A stretch of DNA of 64,000 nt from Rugalucina vietnamica (Eukaryota; Mollusca; Bivalvia; Lucinida; Lucinidae), in the NCBI GenBank assembly GCA_964017185.1, contig OZ024880.1:42126329-42190328 (forward strand). Reading direction: 5' to 3'. Under the pieces are notes generated by a model. That model saw nothing but the letters and a program-made list of their open reading frames with translations, was not told the origin of the DNA and ran no database searches. Made by a program: the position numbers and the translations under genes. This document shows, one piece after another, positions 11,965 to 23,135 of this stretch. Every line of letters begins with the position of its first letter. Position 1 is the stretch's first letter.

Positions 11965-12650
11965 TGGAACCACGACAGAAGTTTGGAACGATCAGTAATA
12001 TAAAATTACTGGTGTGGGGCTTAAATCAATTTTACAGGCGCCTAACCTTACCCTCATCTTCTGCAGTGGCTCTAATATACACAAATATAAACAAGCAATA
12101 AGAAAATCGTGTTAAGAAATATAAAACATAGGTACCAACGTATTACATGTGTAACGGAAAGCAGGGTGAACAGCTATTGAAGTGAGGTGGTCACAGTGCT
12201 ATCTTGGACAGAACAAGTAAAATGCAGAGAGATAAGTAAACAGCCAAATCATATCAGGGTGGCAACAGTCATACAACATAAAAGTCGTTATGGCGTTATG
12301 GGAATAACTTTGATAAATGTGAACCACAGCAGTCCCGTCTTTAGATATAACTAACTGGGTGTAAAATCGTTTAACAGGCGCCTAACCTCACCCTCATCTT
12401 CTGCAGTGGTTCACAAGATTTAGTTTGTTGTTCGGTCCTCGTGGTCCTCTCGAACTAGTCAATGAATCATCAAGGACAAACAAATAAATCATGATAACCA
12501 CCCTGATGAATCAAAAACGAGGACTCAACAGATTCAGTAAGCTGCCCGACGATGGAGATCCCTGGGCGCCAAATAACTTACTGAAATCCGGAGCAAAAGA
12601 AAAAAAAAACACCAGTTGAATCCCGGTGGGCCAAGCAACAGACAAGAATA
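11965..12650 (-). repeat. Interspersed repeat family A copy, interrupted
   Basis: Reverse-orientation family A sequence in two blocks, about 11965-12070 and 12355-12650. The 'CAGGCGCCTAACCT..CCCTCATCTTCTGCAGTGG' motif occurs in both. The intervening 280 bp are unrelated, so this is either an insertion with partial duplication or two nested copies. Confidence 0.65.
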
Positions 12651-12703
12651 CAAGAATATTTTATCATTCTCTTTGTCACTCTCTTTATAAAAAGATAATA
12701 TAT

Positions 12704-12985
12704 TTCAATATGACCGTTCCTTGAACCTCTAACAGCGTAAGAGACATGTCATGCCATATAGATCTGAAACGTTATTTGTATTTACCTCATGATTCCATGT
12801 TTGTATGGAATGAGTGTAATTAATTAAAGTAAAGAATCATTAACATGTACTGATAAAGCTGTTAAAATTACTTGCGTATATAACAGATGAAAGCCCAAAA
12901 AGAGAAACAGTTATGGCATGGTGAGAAATTTAATTTACAATTTGGCGATATTCTGGTCAAATAAAACAACATTTTGTATGTACAT
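12704..12985 (+). repeat. Direct repeat, first copy (partner at 13670)
   Basis: 'TTTCAATATGACCGTTCCTT', 'GTACTGATAAAGCTGTTAAA' and 'GGCATGGTGAGAAATTTAAT' recur in the same order at 13670-13855. The first copy has about 100 extra bases. Confidence 0.7.
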
Positions 12986-13182
12986 GTAGATCGCTACTAA
13001 AATGACTATTAATTATTAATTTAATTAAGTAAATAACAGTATTTATTTTCAGCGGTTAACTTTTAAAAAGGTAAACGCTTCTTGAGCCATTCTTTCACAT
13101 GGTTAAGGTACCGAGAGTAATTATGCAATATTGTTGTCGAGAGGCCTCCAGTGAAATGAGCACGTTGGAAATTTCAATTTGG

Positions 13183-13232
<50 letters not shown>
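13183..13232 (+). repeat. (AAT)n microsatellite
   Basis: Uninterrupted run of about 16 'ATA/AAT' trinucleotides. Confidence 0.95.
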
Positions 13233-13669
13233 CTTTAAAAAAAATGAGATTTAGATTTTATTTATAAACTATCTTTCAACATTTTATAACAATTGTTATG
13301 ACTATTGCAATATTTCTTAATTGGGATGGAATGCAAACTGATGCGGACTCAAAGGTGGTTTCTTAAAGACTTGGTCGGGAGAATAGTCATGGTGGGACGA
13401 TGCTGCTGAATTAGAACAAACTATAATATAAAAAAAATCATATTTTCTAATGATTATTCATATTATGAATTAATATATTTACAAAACAAAAATAATAAAT
13501 GCGATGGCCTTAGCTAAATGCATAATTACAGGAATTTTCCCAATATTGTAGTTATCTTCAAAGCTGTATCACGTGCGATGTCCATAAATATTTTTAACGC
13601 TAGTTCATAGGTGAAAGTCAATAACTTGGAGAACGACTGTAAATAAATAAGTTCCAATATGCTGAACAT

Positions 13670-13855
13670 AGATTTCAATATGACCGTTTCTTGAACCTTT
13701 AAGAACGTTAGAGACATGTACTGATAAAGCTGTTAAAGTTACTTGCGTAAATGACAGATGAAAGCTTAAAAAATGAAAAGTTGTGGCATGGTGAGAAATT
13801 TAATTTACAATCTTGCATCATTATAGTAAAACAAACCAATCCTTTGTATGTAGAC
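13670..13855 (+). repeat. Direct repeat, second copy (partner at 12704)
   Basis: Matches 12704-12985 with substitutions and a deletion of the middle part. Between the two copies lie the AAT microsatellite and AT-rich sequence without genes. Confidence 0.7.
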
Positions 13856-13959
13856 AGCTACTGATATAATTTGCTACATAGGTAACCATATACCATAGAT
13901 CCAGGACTCATGGGACTAAAATGCTATTCTGTGTTATGTAGTTTGTATTTGAATATCTA

Positions 13960-14100
13960 AGCAGAAGCAAGTCGCTGAAGTTATATGGTCATTTTTGATG
14001 AAAGGGTCAGTTTACCCCGCCCACTTTTAAGGCACTATAAACTGTAATCAAGATTAAAACAACCGATGAGGGTTCAGTACCCAAAACTACGAAATATGGT
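13960..14100 (+). repeat. Dispersed direct repeat (also at about 15220 and 16270)
   Basis: The block 'AAAGGGTCAGTTTACCCC' plus 'CCCACTTTTAAGGCACT' recurs at about 15255-15320 and 16295-16360. The flank 'GAAAGCATGTATTTATA' at 14341 recurs at 16217. The third copy is uninterrupted where the family E element sits in the second. Confidence 0.6.
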
Positions 14101-14400
14101 CCATACTACCTCCCTTTTAACGTTTTCACTGCTTCCAAAGGATCAAACTTTTATATTCTATTTATCATTTAACCTAATTCCAATTCAGCTTTAAAAATCT
14201 TTCTCTAAATAGATATCAATTGTGTAATTAAGGAAAACGTCGTGTCTTTCTTCAAATTTTAATTGAAATTCGACAAATTTTGGACGTTTTTTTCTGACCC
14301 CAGTCTAAACTTTTAGGTGGTAATGTTGGATAAAATGGCATGAAAGCATGTATTTATACCACTTTTTATCTATTATAAACATTATGTGTCAAAATATCTA

Positions 14401-15213
14401 AAGTCCAATTCGCATGCGCAAAAAATACACTCGTGTAAATATACTCCGGTGTGTATTTATACTCCGGTGTGCAAATCAACCTGAGAGTAAATTTAAATTG
14501 CGTTCGCATGGGTTTTATCGCCAGGAGTATTTTTGTAGGTAAATTTATCATTTCTAAATTAAAACCTGTTCATTTAAGTTTTCTGTATTTGCAAAACAAG
14601 AAGAGGCTGCTTCAAAGTGTTCATGTAGACTTTGGCAGCAGAGGGGAATCATGTAATGGTCAGGCATAACCTTAGCAGTTATACAATTCCCTTTTTCATC
14701 CTTTTACAAGGAATTACTGTTAAAATGCCCCAAGAATCCTAACCAAGAATGATGAAGAAATAGTGTGGCTGTTTGCACTCCATATGATCTAAAATGTTAT
14801 GAATGGCAATAAACTCTTATTTAGCAACAATGTCCACAGTTTCAGCAACTGTCATATAATCAGTTAGGAACAAAAAATGTGAAAATTCGTTATCTAAAAG
14901 CAGAATATTGACTTGAAATAAAGATACTCATGGGTAAATTTTACTTTGCATTTGCATGGCACATAATAGTAAATTTACCCTTGTCAGGAGCCTATAATCT
15001 CTCCTGGAGCTCCGGGAGAGATTATAGGCTCCTGCACGTGTGTATTTGTAAATATAAAATTTGCATCTGGTCAGACCCAGGAGTAAATTTACCCATATGT
15101 AAATATACTCCGGTGTGTATTTGCGTCCGCATGCGCCATTTACTTACCCCGAGTAAAATTTGCACACCGGAGTATATTTACACGTGTATTTTTGGCGCAT
15201 GCGAATTGGACTT
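14401..15213. mobile_element. TIR element family E (813 bp)
   Basis: Ends 'AAGTCCAATTCGCATGCGC' and its reverse complement 'GCGCATGCGAATTGGACTT'. The next inner block 'ATATACTCCGGTGTG' also pairs. Two related copies at 47543 and 55088 are flanked by TA on both sides; here the right TA has become AA. An internal hairpin lies around 14985-15030 (AGGAGCCTATAATCTCTCC paired). No transposase. TA duplications fit a non-autonomous Tc1/mariner-type element. Confidence 0.8.
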
Positions 15214-15339
15214 AAGTAGAAGCAAGTTGTGACAATTAAGTTCTACAGATATTTTGATAAAAGGGTCAGTCTGCACCATCCACTTTTAAGGAACTTTCAT
15301 CTGAAGTCGAGATCAGAACAATTCAAAAAACTTTTCACC

Positions 15340-15870
15340 GGGGTTCAACTTTGCTCCGGGTTTCAGTAAATTACTCGGCGCCCAGGCATCTCCATCATCG
15401 GGCAATTTACTGAATTTTTGAGTCCTCGTTTTCATTAGGGTAGTTATCATGATTTGTTTGTTTGTCCTTGATGATTCGTTGACTAGTTAGAGATTCACCA
15501 CAAGGAACGAACCACTGCAGAAGATGAGGGTGAAGATAGGCGCCTGTAAAATCGATTTAAGCCCCCCCCCCCCAGTAATTTTATATTACTGATCGTTCCA
15601 AGGCGATACTTCTGTTGTGATTCCCATTTGTTTTATGTTTCGGAGTCGAAATTATGTGCTATTTGAACCTTATGTACGTTATACATTTATTTAAGTTCAG
15701 GTAACTGAGTTGCCGATTATTGGGAAATAGCTGCTCACTCGGCTCATAATATGTTTTCTAAATGTGGGTGACTGATTGTCAATTTACTTTTTCCCACCTC
15801 GGTTTTTTAAATAGAAATTTCTTTCTGATTGCGCCTTTTCCTGATCACTGCCTTCTTGTACCTTTTTATC
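15340..15870 (+). repeat. Interspersed repeat family A copy
   Basis: 'CGGCGCCCAGGCATCTCCATC' through 'AGAAGATGAGGGTGAAGATAG' to 'TCTTGTACCTTTTTATC', with a poly-C run near 15565. Confidence 0.75.
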
Positions 15871-16019
15871 ATTTAGCCTATTTAAGAAAGATTTCTCCAG
15901 GCATATCATCAATACTGAGTGAAATTTAAGTTAAAATGAAGAATTGTGTATGTTTTTATCCATGTCTAAGATATTTTCAAAAGCGTTAAGGATGTATAAA
16001 ATTGCATGAAAAGGTACAA

Positions 16020-16215
16020 GTATGCACTGGGGGCGACAGGTTTACAAGACCCTTACCTCACCGTGGTTCACAACATTTAGTTAGTTCTTCGGTCCTCATG
16101 GTGAGTCAATGAATCATCAAGGGCAAAAAATAAATCATGATAAACACCATGATGAATAAAAAACGAGAACTCACAGACTCAGTAAGCTGCCTGACGATGG
16201 AGATCCCTGGGCACT
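16020..16215 (-). repeat. Family A fragment, reverse
   Basis: Partial reverse copy with 'TGGTTCACAACATTTAGTTAG' and 'GACGATGGAGATCCCTGGGC', joined directly to the 'GAAAGCATGTATTTATA' direct repeat. Confidence 0.65.
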
Positions 16216-16375
16216 GAAAGCATGTATTTATATAACTTTTATCTATTATAAACATTTTGTGTCAAAAAACTAAAATTGAGTAAAATAGTTATTTTTGTTG
16301 AAAGGATCTGTTTACCCCACCCACTTTTAAGGCACTTTTATTTGAAGTCAAGGTCAGAATACATAATAAAGCCAT

Positions 16376-16937
16376 TAAAAGAACGTAGCTTCTTGTCTGT
16401 TCCTTGGCCCACCGGGGTTCAACTGGTGTTTTTCATTTGCTCCGGATTTCAGTAAGTTATTCGGCGCCCAGGGATCTCCATCGTCGGGCAGATTACTGAG
16501 TCTGTGAGTCCTCGTTTTTGATTCATCATGGCGGTTATCATGATTTATTTGTTTGCCCATTTTGATTCATTTACTAGTTAGAGATTCACCACGAGGACCG
16601 AATAAATAACTAAATGCTATGAACCAGGGTGACGTTAAGGCCCTGTAAAACCGGTTTAAGCCCCACCCCAGTAATTTTATATAACTGATCGTTCCAAGGC
16701 GATACTTCTGTTTTTGTGCTGTTTAAACCTTATGTACGTTTTCATAGTTTAAGTTAAGCTCGGGTAACTGAGTGGCCGCCTACTGGGAAATAGATGCTCA
16801 CTCGGCTTACGATATGTTATATAGTATAAGTACCTAATTGTCAATTTGGTTCTTTCCAACCTCGGTTTTTGGAGTGGGAATTTCATTATGATTGCGCCTT
16901 TTCCTGATCATTGCCTACTTGTGCCTTTTAATCATTT
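16376..16937 (+). repeat. Interspersed repeat family A copy, near full length
   Basis: Runs from 'GTAGCTTCTTGTCTGTTCCT' to 'GCCTACTTGTGCCTTTTAA' at about 560 bp, which I take as the family's usual length. Confidence 0.75.
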
Positions 16938-17688
16938 AGACTACTGCCGTATCCAACTCATAAAAGCATTTTCAAAGCAATACATTAATACTGTGTGACA
17001 GTGAAGGAAACAGTTGTACCCCTTCACCATATTTTCATCACACTTTGACAAATATGGTTTTCAGCCCCCTGACAAAAATATATTGATGTTTAGCCATGAG
17101 CAAATCGCATGAAAGCTTTTGTTTGTATATTTTCACTTCCAATATTATCATTTTGAGTCCAAAACAAACTAAGAGCATGTTGTGATAGCCAAGTTGATGT
17201 ATGCAGTTCTCGGACCGCACCACGATTTCAGCCGATCACCCTCGATTTTCTTGCACCTCAAATATGTCTTCATCATGGAAAAATGTTCTCTGCACCTCAC
17301 ATGGACACGAATGTCCCCTCAGTGACTGTGTTAGTATTAAGTCGATGCTCTCAGAACTGGTGTTGAAGCAATGTTATTAACTTGGTACCTGATTAGGTGC
17401 AACAAACATTGTAATTAGCTACCTTTTATTAGTTCGCCCTTGGGACTTTAATCTTTTCTGGTTATTGGCATTCTCATTGATTGGCGTTATAGGCTTTATG
17501 ATGTATTAAATGTATATTTGAAACACTGTCAGTTTCAAAAAAAAACAAATGTTTCTTTTATACATGTAACATGGAATATACGGCATTGACCTTCTCGTGG
17601 TATCTTTCAGCGGTAGGTGTATTTCCATTTATTTTTTTCTCTGTTTCCTGTGTAATCGTTTGGCCAGAATTTATAGACGATTAATGAA
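16938..17688. other. Upstream region of GPCR gene 1
   Basis: No repeat family recognised. It probably holds the intron and an upstream non-coding exon of the GPCR gene at 17704, because a strong pyrimidine tract plus CAG ends at 17700. No convincing promoter was found. Confidence 0.4.
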
Positions 17689-17703
17689 TTTTCTTTTCAG
17701 AAA

Positions 17704-19158
17704 ATGGATGACAAAATATTCAACAGCGCACTAACAAGCAATCAAACACACCTACTGATAAGCAACCTGGGCACAACACCGCCGCATAACCAAACAACAA
17801 CGCTTACAGGGAACTGGGACACAACATTTATAGAAAACGTCACCAACCCAACGGCAACGCTTATTGGGAACAGGACCACAACGTTAATAGAAAACGTCAC
17901 CAACCCAACGGTTACGCATATTGGCAACTGGAACACAACATTAATAGAAAACGTCACCCACCTAGCGGTAACGCTTATTGGAAACAGGACCACAACGTTA
18001 ATAGAAAACGTCACTAACCCAACGGTTACGCATATTGGCAACTGGAACACAACATTAATAGAAAACGTCACCAACCCAACGGCAACGCATATTGGGAACT
18101 GGAACACAACGTTTATGGAAAACTTCACTAGTGTTTCGTACAACAACAAAACAACGTTCAACTTGGACACAGACAATACAGACAAATTCTTCTGGGTTGC
18201 TCTTGCATTTACACTTGAGATGATTGTTTCTATCTTTTGCAATGCTGTAGCTATAAGGGTCATGGTGAAATGCTGTAAGCTCCCAATATCAATCAGATAC
18301 CTCTCCGTTAATCTTCTGGTAGCCATGTTGATCGTGAGCATTAGTAATGTAATACATAGTGTGTGGGGATTTATAATAGGACCGCACGGGGACAATGGTC
18401 TGCAATTCGAGTCAAGATCCTTTTTCAATACTGTGTTTGTTTCACTTACATGGTGTTGTCTGTGTTTTGTAATACTTGAACGATTCTTTGCCTTAACATT
18501 TCCTCTTAGATATGCTCATTATGCTACAAAAGCTCCACTGTATATTGTTATTGCATTGATTTGGTTAGTCAACATTCTAGTCCCAACTTTAATATTCATT
18601 TTCAACTGGCTAAGCACCTGTGGACAATACGACTTTGTTACGTCCTGTGACAGATTTGCAATGCATCACCCGTCTCGAATTTTCATGATCTCAGTTTTGT
18701 TCCTTTACTGTGGTATTACAGTTGTTGTATACACAAAGATTAGCAGGATACTCCATAGACAAAACACTGTCATCCAGGCCATTACAGTAACTACCCAGAA
18801 TGCCCCAAATCAAACTAGCTCCCTCTCGCGGTCACTTCCGTCAACAAAAGTGATTCTGGTTATTGTGTTATCATTTATCATGTTACAATCACCTCTGGTA
18901 TTAACTATACTTCTTTTTGAACTGAGGCCCGACCTGCAGGAACAACAGCTACGCTCAGTTCTTTACATTGCCATTTTCTTATTCAGTGAAATCAATACAT
19001 ATGTTGTACTGTACTTTTATATCTGGAGATTTCGGGAGTGCAGAATGAACTTTTATCGCATGCTTGCAATTATATCAGATAGATACAAAGATAAAGCTGG
19101 AGCATTGCACATCGAAGTGTTTAATATTGTGACAGTAAAGACTGAAACTAGTGTCTGA
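17704..19158 (+). CDS. Divergent class A (rhodopsin-like) GPCR with repeat-built N-glycosylated ectodomain
   Basis: 484 residues in one coding exon. The ATG follows a 3' splice site ('TTTTCTTTTCAG' ending 17700) by three bases, so a non-coding upstream exon is likely. Residues 1-160 form a Thr/Asn-rich ectodomain with no signal peptide, made largely of six 19-residue repeats with many N-x-T/S sequons. Seven hydrophobic helices follow (about 163-187, 199-222, 240-263, 278-300, 325-347, 382-405, 414-441). Class A marks: N180 in TM1, E259-R260-F261 in place of DRY then PLRY, W287 in TM4, P397 in TM6. TM2 has Met208 where Asp is usual and TM7 has NTYVV instead of NPxxY. The tail ends E-T-S-V, a class I PDZ-ligand pattern. 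Predicted plasma-membrane receptor; ligand unknown. It resembles lineage-expanded invertebrate orphans. Confidence 0.88.
   Translation: MDDKIFNSALTSNQTHLLISNLGTTPPHNQTTTLTGNWDTTFIENVTNPTATLIGNRTTTLIENVTNPTVTHIGNWNTTLIENVTHLAVTLIGNRTTTLIENVTNPTVTHIGNWNTTLIENVTNPTATHIGNWNTTFMENFTSVSYNNKTTFNLDTDNTDKFFWVALAFTLEMIVSIFCNAVAIRVMVKCCKLPISIRYLSVNLLVAMLIVSISNVIHSVWGFIIGPHGDNGLQFESRSFFNTVFVSLTWCCLCFVILERFFALTFPLRYAHYATKAPLYIVIALIWLVNILVPTLIFIFNWLSTCGQYDFVTSCDRFAMHHPSRIFMISVLFLYCGITVVVYTKISRILHRQNTVIQAITVTTQNAPNQTSSLSRSLPSTKVILVIVLSFIMLQSPLVLTILLFELRPDLQEQQLRSVLYIAIFLFSEINTYVVLYFYIWRFRECRMNFYRMLAIISDRYKDKAGALHIEVFNIVTVKTETSV
17797..18138 (+). repeat. 57-bp in-frame minisatellite in GPCR 1 ectodomain
   Basis: The landmark 'GAAAACGTCACC' recurs at 17833, 17890, 17947, 18004 and 18061, and in altered form ('GAAAACTTCACT') at 18118. 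The spacing is exactly 57 bp, or 19 codons. Two unit types recur, one reading GNRTTTLIENVT and one GNWNTTLIENVT, and alternate over the middle units. This suggests amplification partly as 114-bp dimers. Each unit supplies two to three N-glycosylation sequons. Confidence 0.93.
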
Positions 19159-19300
19159 ACACATCCGTGTGTATATATATCTTACAGAGATTGGAGGAAA
19201 CTGCTTGACAGGTATAACGTATTTACCACAAAGTTTTCAATATTTCAGATCCCGGACGATCACAGTAGACTTACGTCACAGATATACCGTTATACATATG

Positions 19301-19306
19301 AATAAA
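19301..19306 (+). promoter_or_regulatory. Possible poly(A) signal of GPCR gene 1
   Basis: 'AATAAA' about 140 bp after the stop. The T run that follows belongs to the neighbouring minus-strand SINE. Confidence 0.5.
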
Positions 19307-19312
19307 ATGAAA

Positions 19313-19318
<6 letters not shown>

Positions 19319-19343
<25 letters not shown>

Positions 19344-19568
19344 GATTCAGTTTTACGACCCTTTCAAGATTATTTCAGCTCATATGAGACGGGCCAATCA
19401 GTAGGTGGGGCGAAAACGGGAGAACCCCGAAAAAAACCACCTGGCACACCCGCAAGCAGAACTTGGCTTGTCTCACATGTGGCCAGAGCGGGGCTCGAAC
19501 CCACACCAGACACAGCGGTGACAGTGATTAAGAAACAGCGCTCCTAACCGCTCGGCCACGGGGACCGC
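19319..19568 (-). mobile_element. tRNA-derived SINE
   Basis: On the minus strand a tRNA-Leu/Ser-like head carries an A box 'TGGCCGAGCGG' (19549-19559) and a B box 'GGTTCGAGCCC' (19491-19501). It is followed by a conserved body ('CCACCTACTGATTGG', 'CTCATATGAGCTGAAATAAT') and an A tail (T run at 19319-19343). About 250 bp. The body recurs without head at 38913-39044. Confidence 0.85.
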
Positions 19569-19746
19569 CAATGACTTGACCAATATAGGAACAGGTGTGC
19601 CTTTGTAATTTCACTTTGCTTTTATTACATGTGTTAATATTCCATATTCGTTTGTTATGGTTTCATATGTTTCATGTGCAATGTTTACTAGAGGGCCTCA
19701 TGGAAGATTGGTTTTAACCAAATGTGTCACCTTCTTTAGATAAATA

Positions 19747-19812
19747 CTTTACTTTGCTTTGCTTTGCTTTGCTTTGCTTTACTTTACTTTACTTTACTTT
19801 ACTTTACTTTTA
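19747..19812 (+). repeat. Pentanucleotide microsatellite (CTTTG/CTTTA)n
   Basis: Runs of TTTGC units switch to TTTAC units over about 65 bp. Confidence 0.9.
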
Positions 19813-20084
19813 ACGTTAAATCTGTGACGAAAGTCTACTGCGATCGCCCGGGATCTATACTGCTTAGTTTCAACACGCAACACCATCCAAGGTGCTAGAA
19901 TGCATCGGTACTGATTACAGTTCTTTACCGTTACTTACATGTACCTGTTTGTGCGAAAAAAAATGACATTTATAGCCTTATTGGCATGCATCTATGAATC
20001 CACTGTATAATGTGATTGCTTTGAGCGCGCTGCTTTATCTCTTGTGACGAGTTTGTAAACATTAGTGGAGGGGTTTCTATTATC

Positions 20085-20230
20085 TTATTAAAGAAAAAAA
20101 AATAAACTGAGATCCTTTAACAGCAGCGAACAAGGGGATGGGCCATACCGCGGTACGTTTCTTATGTCACATGAAGGGCATGGACAATTCTTATTGGTAT
20201 GATGAGAATGTCATTACTTAAAATGTCTAT
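20085..20230 (-). repeat. Fragment of repeat family I, reverse
   Basis: 'TGAGATCCTTTAACAGCAGC' and 'GATGGGCCATACCGCGG' are reverse matches to 62220-62300 and 9780-9860. Confidence 0.5.
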
Positions 20231-20489
20231 TTGAAGCAGTCTGATCAACTGTCAAAGGTCAACCGGCACGGTCAATGCAATCGCACTATACGCTTTTGTT
20301 TGTTTGATTGTATTGATGTTTTCAATTTTTACTGATTTCAAAAAGGCCGACACTATTTTGTTTATTCCGCTACTTAACCGGGCAGCGAGTGATGCTTGGT
20401 TCGTCCTTAATCTAAAAAGGTAAATGTAAGCAATGATCAGAAAATTACACAATCAGAACAAAAGGCCCTTTCCAAATACGGAGGATTAA

Positions 20490-21216
20490 GGGGATGCCAA
20501 TTGTCAAATTCTAATACTTGTATAATTTTTACCTGTATAAAGAAAAATGACAATATTACCAATGAGACTGGATATCCTTGAACCGTTATTATGTGAGTCA
20601 TTCAAACGTCGAATACATATAAATTATTTTTATGCCCAAACACTCAGCTCTAGAGGGCTCAGCAACATGCTTATCAGCATTGTCCAAGTTACCTCCTGGT
20701 TTGATTCAATTTTCATCCGTCTGGCATGCTGGATAAATTAAAACTACCACCATAAACATTTCCTGAAAAAGCCCGACTACAATCTTTGAAAGTTTGTCCA
20801 CTCAGAAATTATTTCTTCTTGATGAAAACATGGTATAAATCATTTGTGCTGAAAACCATTTACATCAGATACAGTAAATAGCATTATTTCTCCCAAAATA
20901 TTGACTTTTTGTTCGAAATACTTTCAAAGGTTGTAGCCAAGATGTTGGAGGTCATGTTTATGGCGATAGCTATTAGTAAACTTTATCCAGCATGCTAAAT
21001 GGATGAAAACGGAATCAAACAGGGAACTAACTTGAACAATGCTGATAAGCGTGCTGCTGAGACCTCTAGAGCTGAGTTTTGGGGCATAAAATAATCTGTA
21101 TAAGATGTTTGAATGACTCATACAAGAATGTGTCAAGAATATCCAGTCTCCTTGGTAAAATTGTCATTTTTCTTTATACAGGTAAAAATTATACATGTAT
21201 TAGAGTTTGACAATTA
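20490..21216. mobile_element. Foldback element family F (TTAA-associated), right end eroded
   Basis: Starts 'GGGGATGCCAATTGTCAAAT' directly after TTAA (20486-20489). The first about 320 bp are repeated as reverse complement in the second half (for example 'CTCAGCTCTAGAGGGCTCAGC' near 20645 pairs with the region near 21060). The right end stops at 'TTTGACAATTAACA' and lacks the final GGCATCCCC. A complete copy is at 56575-57309. Confidence 0.75.
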
Positions 21217-21250
21217 ACATACGGAATGTTTCCGTATCTTTTCACGAGAA

Positions 21251-21512
21251 CATTACGAAAACATGCCAATGCAATATAGAATTTTCTGAAAATGTAAAAA
21301 TGAAATTTTTAGTATTTTTCTTGTTTTCAGTGAATAGACAGATGATACACGTTAGAATCGACTGGCCTATGTGGTTCTAACGAGCACCCACAATCTATGT
21401 TTTGGATCAAAAATAAGAAAAATGTGTACCCCTGCACATCCCAGTTTTTATTATATAAAAGTGAGGTGTAAGGGGGTATTCAATGCATGGTCATGTTTAC
21501 GTGATACTTTTG
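21251..21512 (+). mobile_element. MITE family B copy
   Basis: 'CATTACGAAAACATGCCAAT' start, internal 'GTGGTTCTAACGAGCACCC', and the 'AAAGTGAGGTGTAAGGGGGT' block near the end. Confidence 0.7.
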
Positions 21513-21540
21513 ATCCCTGGCTGTATTATGTGCCTCCAGG

Positions 21541-21640
21541 CAAAGCTTATTTACCTACTGACCGAATGTCTATACTTGTTATATTTAGTCAAACAATCCA
21601 TACAAATAAGTCTATACTAGTTTGCTTGGGAGGTTATATA
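21541..21640 (+). repeat. Repeat family H, 5' part split by Tc1-like insertion
   Basis: 'AAGCTTATTTACCTACTGAC' and 'AAACAATCCATACA' match the uninterrupted copy at 22866-23135. The remainder resumes at 22662 after the transposon. Confidence 0.65.
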
Positions 21641-22661
21641 CAGTACTCAACAAAAAAAGTTAAGGAAAATGTGTTCAAGTGCTTATTACAATAAATCCAG
21701 CAACGTTTTAGAAATTCAAACTTCAGAATGGTATAAAGTGTCTTTTAATCTTTCCAATGAGGCCTTTTTTGAACTGATAGCACCTGGAGTGGCCTGGAAA
21801 ACCATTGTCAAAGTTGACTAGTCGTCAAACCAGTTTTCACAAAATTCCAATATTGTTTGGTTTGAGTAAAAAGTGTCAATGTAGACTCTTGCCTTAAAAG
21901 CATAGACTTTTCTCATGACAACTGACCAGTGCACAAACCAAGATAATGAGGCATGTCATCCTGCTTTTTCTGCACCAGCATCAGTTCGTAGATGACAATA
22001 TCACACTGCAGTGCACCACGTCCAACCAACATTCTTTCATCTGACCAACAGTATGCCCAATTTGGTGCTGAGAAATCAGCTTTCGTTACCCAGAAGCATC
22101 ACAGCAAGAGCCTAGAGAGTTCTTGGTGACAATATTCGACACCAGACCCTACCAGGCTGTTCCAGAATATGCATCTCTTGGTCAATGGGATGCATGTCTG
22201 GTGAATGGGTTGCCTAGTCCTTGTCCTCAACGTTGTTCTGACGAAGGTAATCTTGGGTGATCCTGAGACGATTTTCATCTGACATTGCCTTCCTGGTACC
22301 AACAATGACATTAGTGCTGAAAAGGCTTTACAACAGGTCTGCTCTCACCTCAGTATGCGCACTGTACAGCTTATGATGAGAAAATGTGTCTATGGAGGTG
22401 CGAATTTTGTGTGAAAAAGCCCCAGTGATGGCTGATACACAAACCGAACAATTTGGCAATTTTGTGAAAAATGGTTGGACGAGCAGTCAACTTTGACACT
22501 GATTTTCCAAGCTTCTGTAAGGGCAATTGTCTCAAATAAGCCCTCATTTGAAAGATCAAAAGACAATTTATAATGATATGAAGTTCATATTTCATGAACT
22601 ATAACGGTTCTTTTGTTACAGGCAATCAAACACATTTTCTTTAACTTTTTTTGTTGAGTTA
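21641..22661 (-). mobile_element. Decayed Tc1/mariner-type transposon with transposase remnant
   Basis: TIRs 'TACTCAACAAAAAAAGTTAA' (left) and the reverse complement at the right end, with about 1 kb between. On the minus strand (about 22320 to 22110) a broken reading frame resembles the C-terminal DDE/D region of Tc1-like transposases. A segment reads YLRQNNVEDKD, then after a stop SPDMHPIDQEMHILEQPGR, corresponding to the family's 'SPDLNPIEHxWDxLGR' box. Stops and frameshifts make it inactive. Its left end sits in a TATA context inside a family H repeat. Confidence 0.82.
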
Positions 22662-22795
22662 CTTTTGGGTGTCATGACATCTTACTGTTGGGTAGAAGTC
22701 TCATAAAATGACGGCAGCGTTCCGATATGTCCCAATTGTTGACTAAGACGCAAATCATCAATTAAAAACAATATAGAAAACACACTGCTGGCACA
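22662..22795 (+). repeat. Repeat family H, 3' part after the Tc1-like insertion
   Basis: 'TTTTGGGTGTCATGACATCTT' onward matches the 3' half of 22866-23135. Together with 21541-21640 it forms one copy split by the transposon. Confidence 0.65.
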
Positions 22796-22865
22796 TCATT
22801 CTTCCCGGTCATCCGTCAGAAAAACATGACCATGGAATGTATACCCCTTTATACCCCATTATCTT

Positions 22866-23135
22866 AATTGGGCAAAGCTTATTTACCTACTGACCGACTA
22901 ACTACCGCTTAGAATGTCTAAGAAGCGGTATAGCGAAACAATCCATACATATACACTCTTACCCACAATAATGTATAAGCCTTAGTTTTTTCTTGGGTGG
23001 TTATACTTTTGAAGCACTTTTTGGGTGTCATGACATCTTTATGTTGGGCAGAAGTCCCATAAAATAGTGACAGTGTCCCGACATTTCCCCATCTGTTGAC
23101 TTGGACGCAAACCATCAATTAAAACAATAAAGAAA
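22866..23135 (+). repeat. Repeat family H, uninterrupted copy
   Basis: Contains 'CTTATTTACCTACTGACCGA', 'GGGTGTCATGACATCTTTAT' and 'GCAGAAGTCCCATAAAAT'. Other copies are at about 36055, 44640 (reverse) and 46255 (reverse). Confidence 0.65.

Noticed and set aside
17742..18428. 228-codon open frame on the minus strand across the GPCR 1 ectodomain
   Set aside because: It is the antisense of the 57-bp repeat; the repeat keeps the frame open. The sense frame has seven helices and class A residues.
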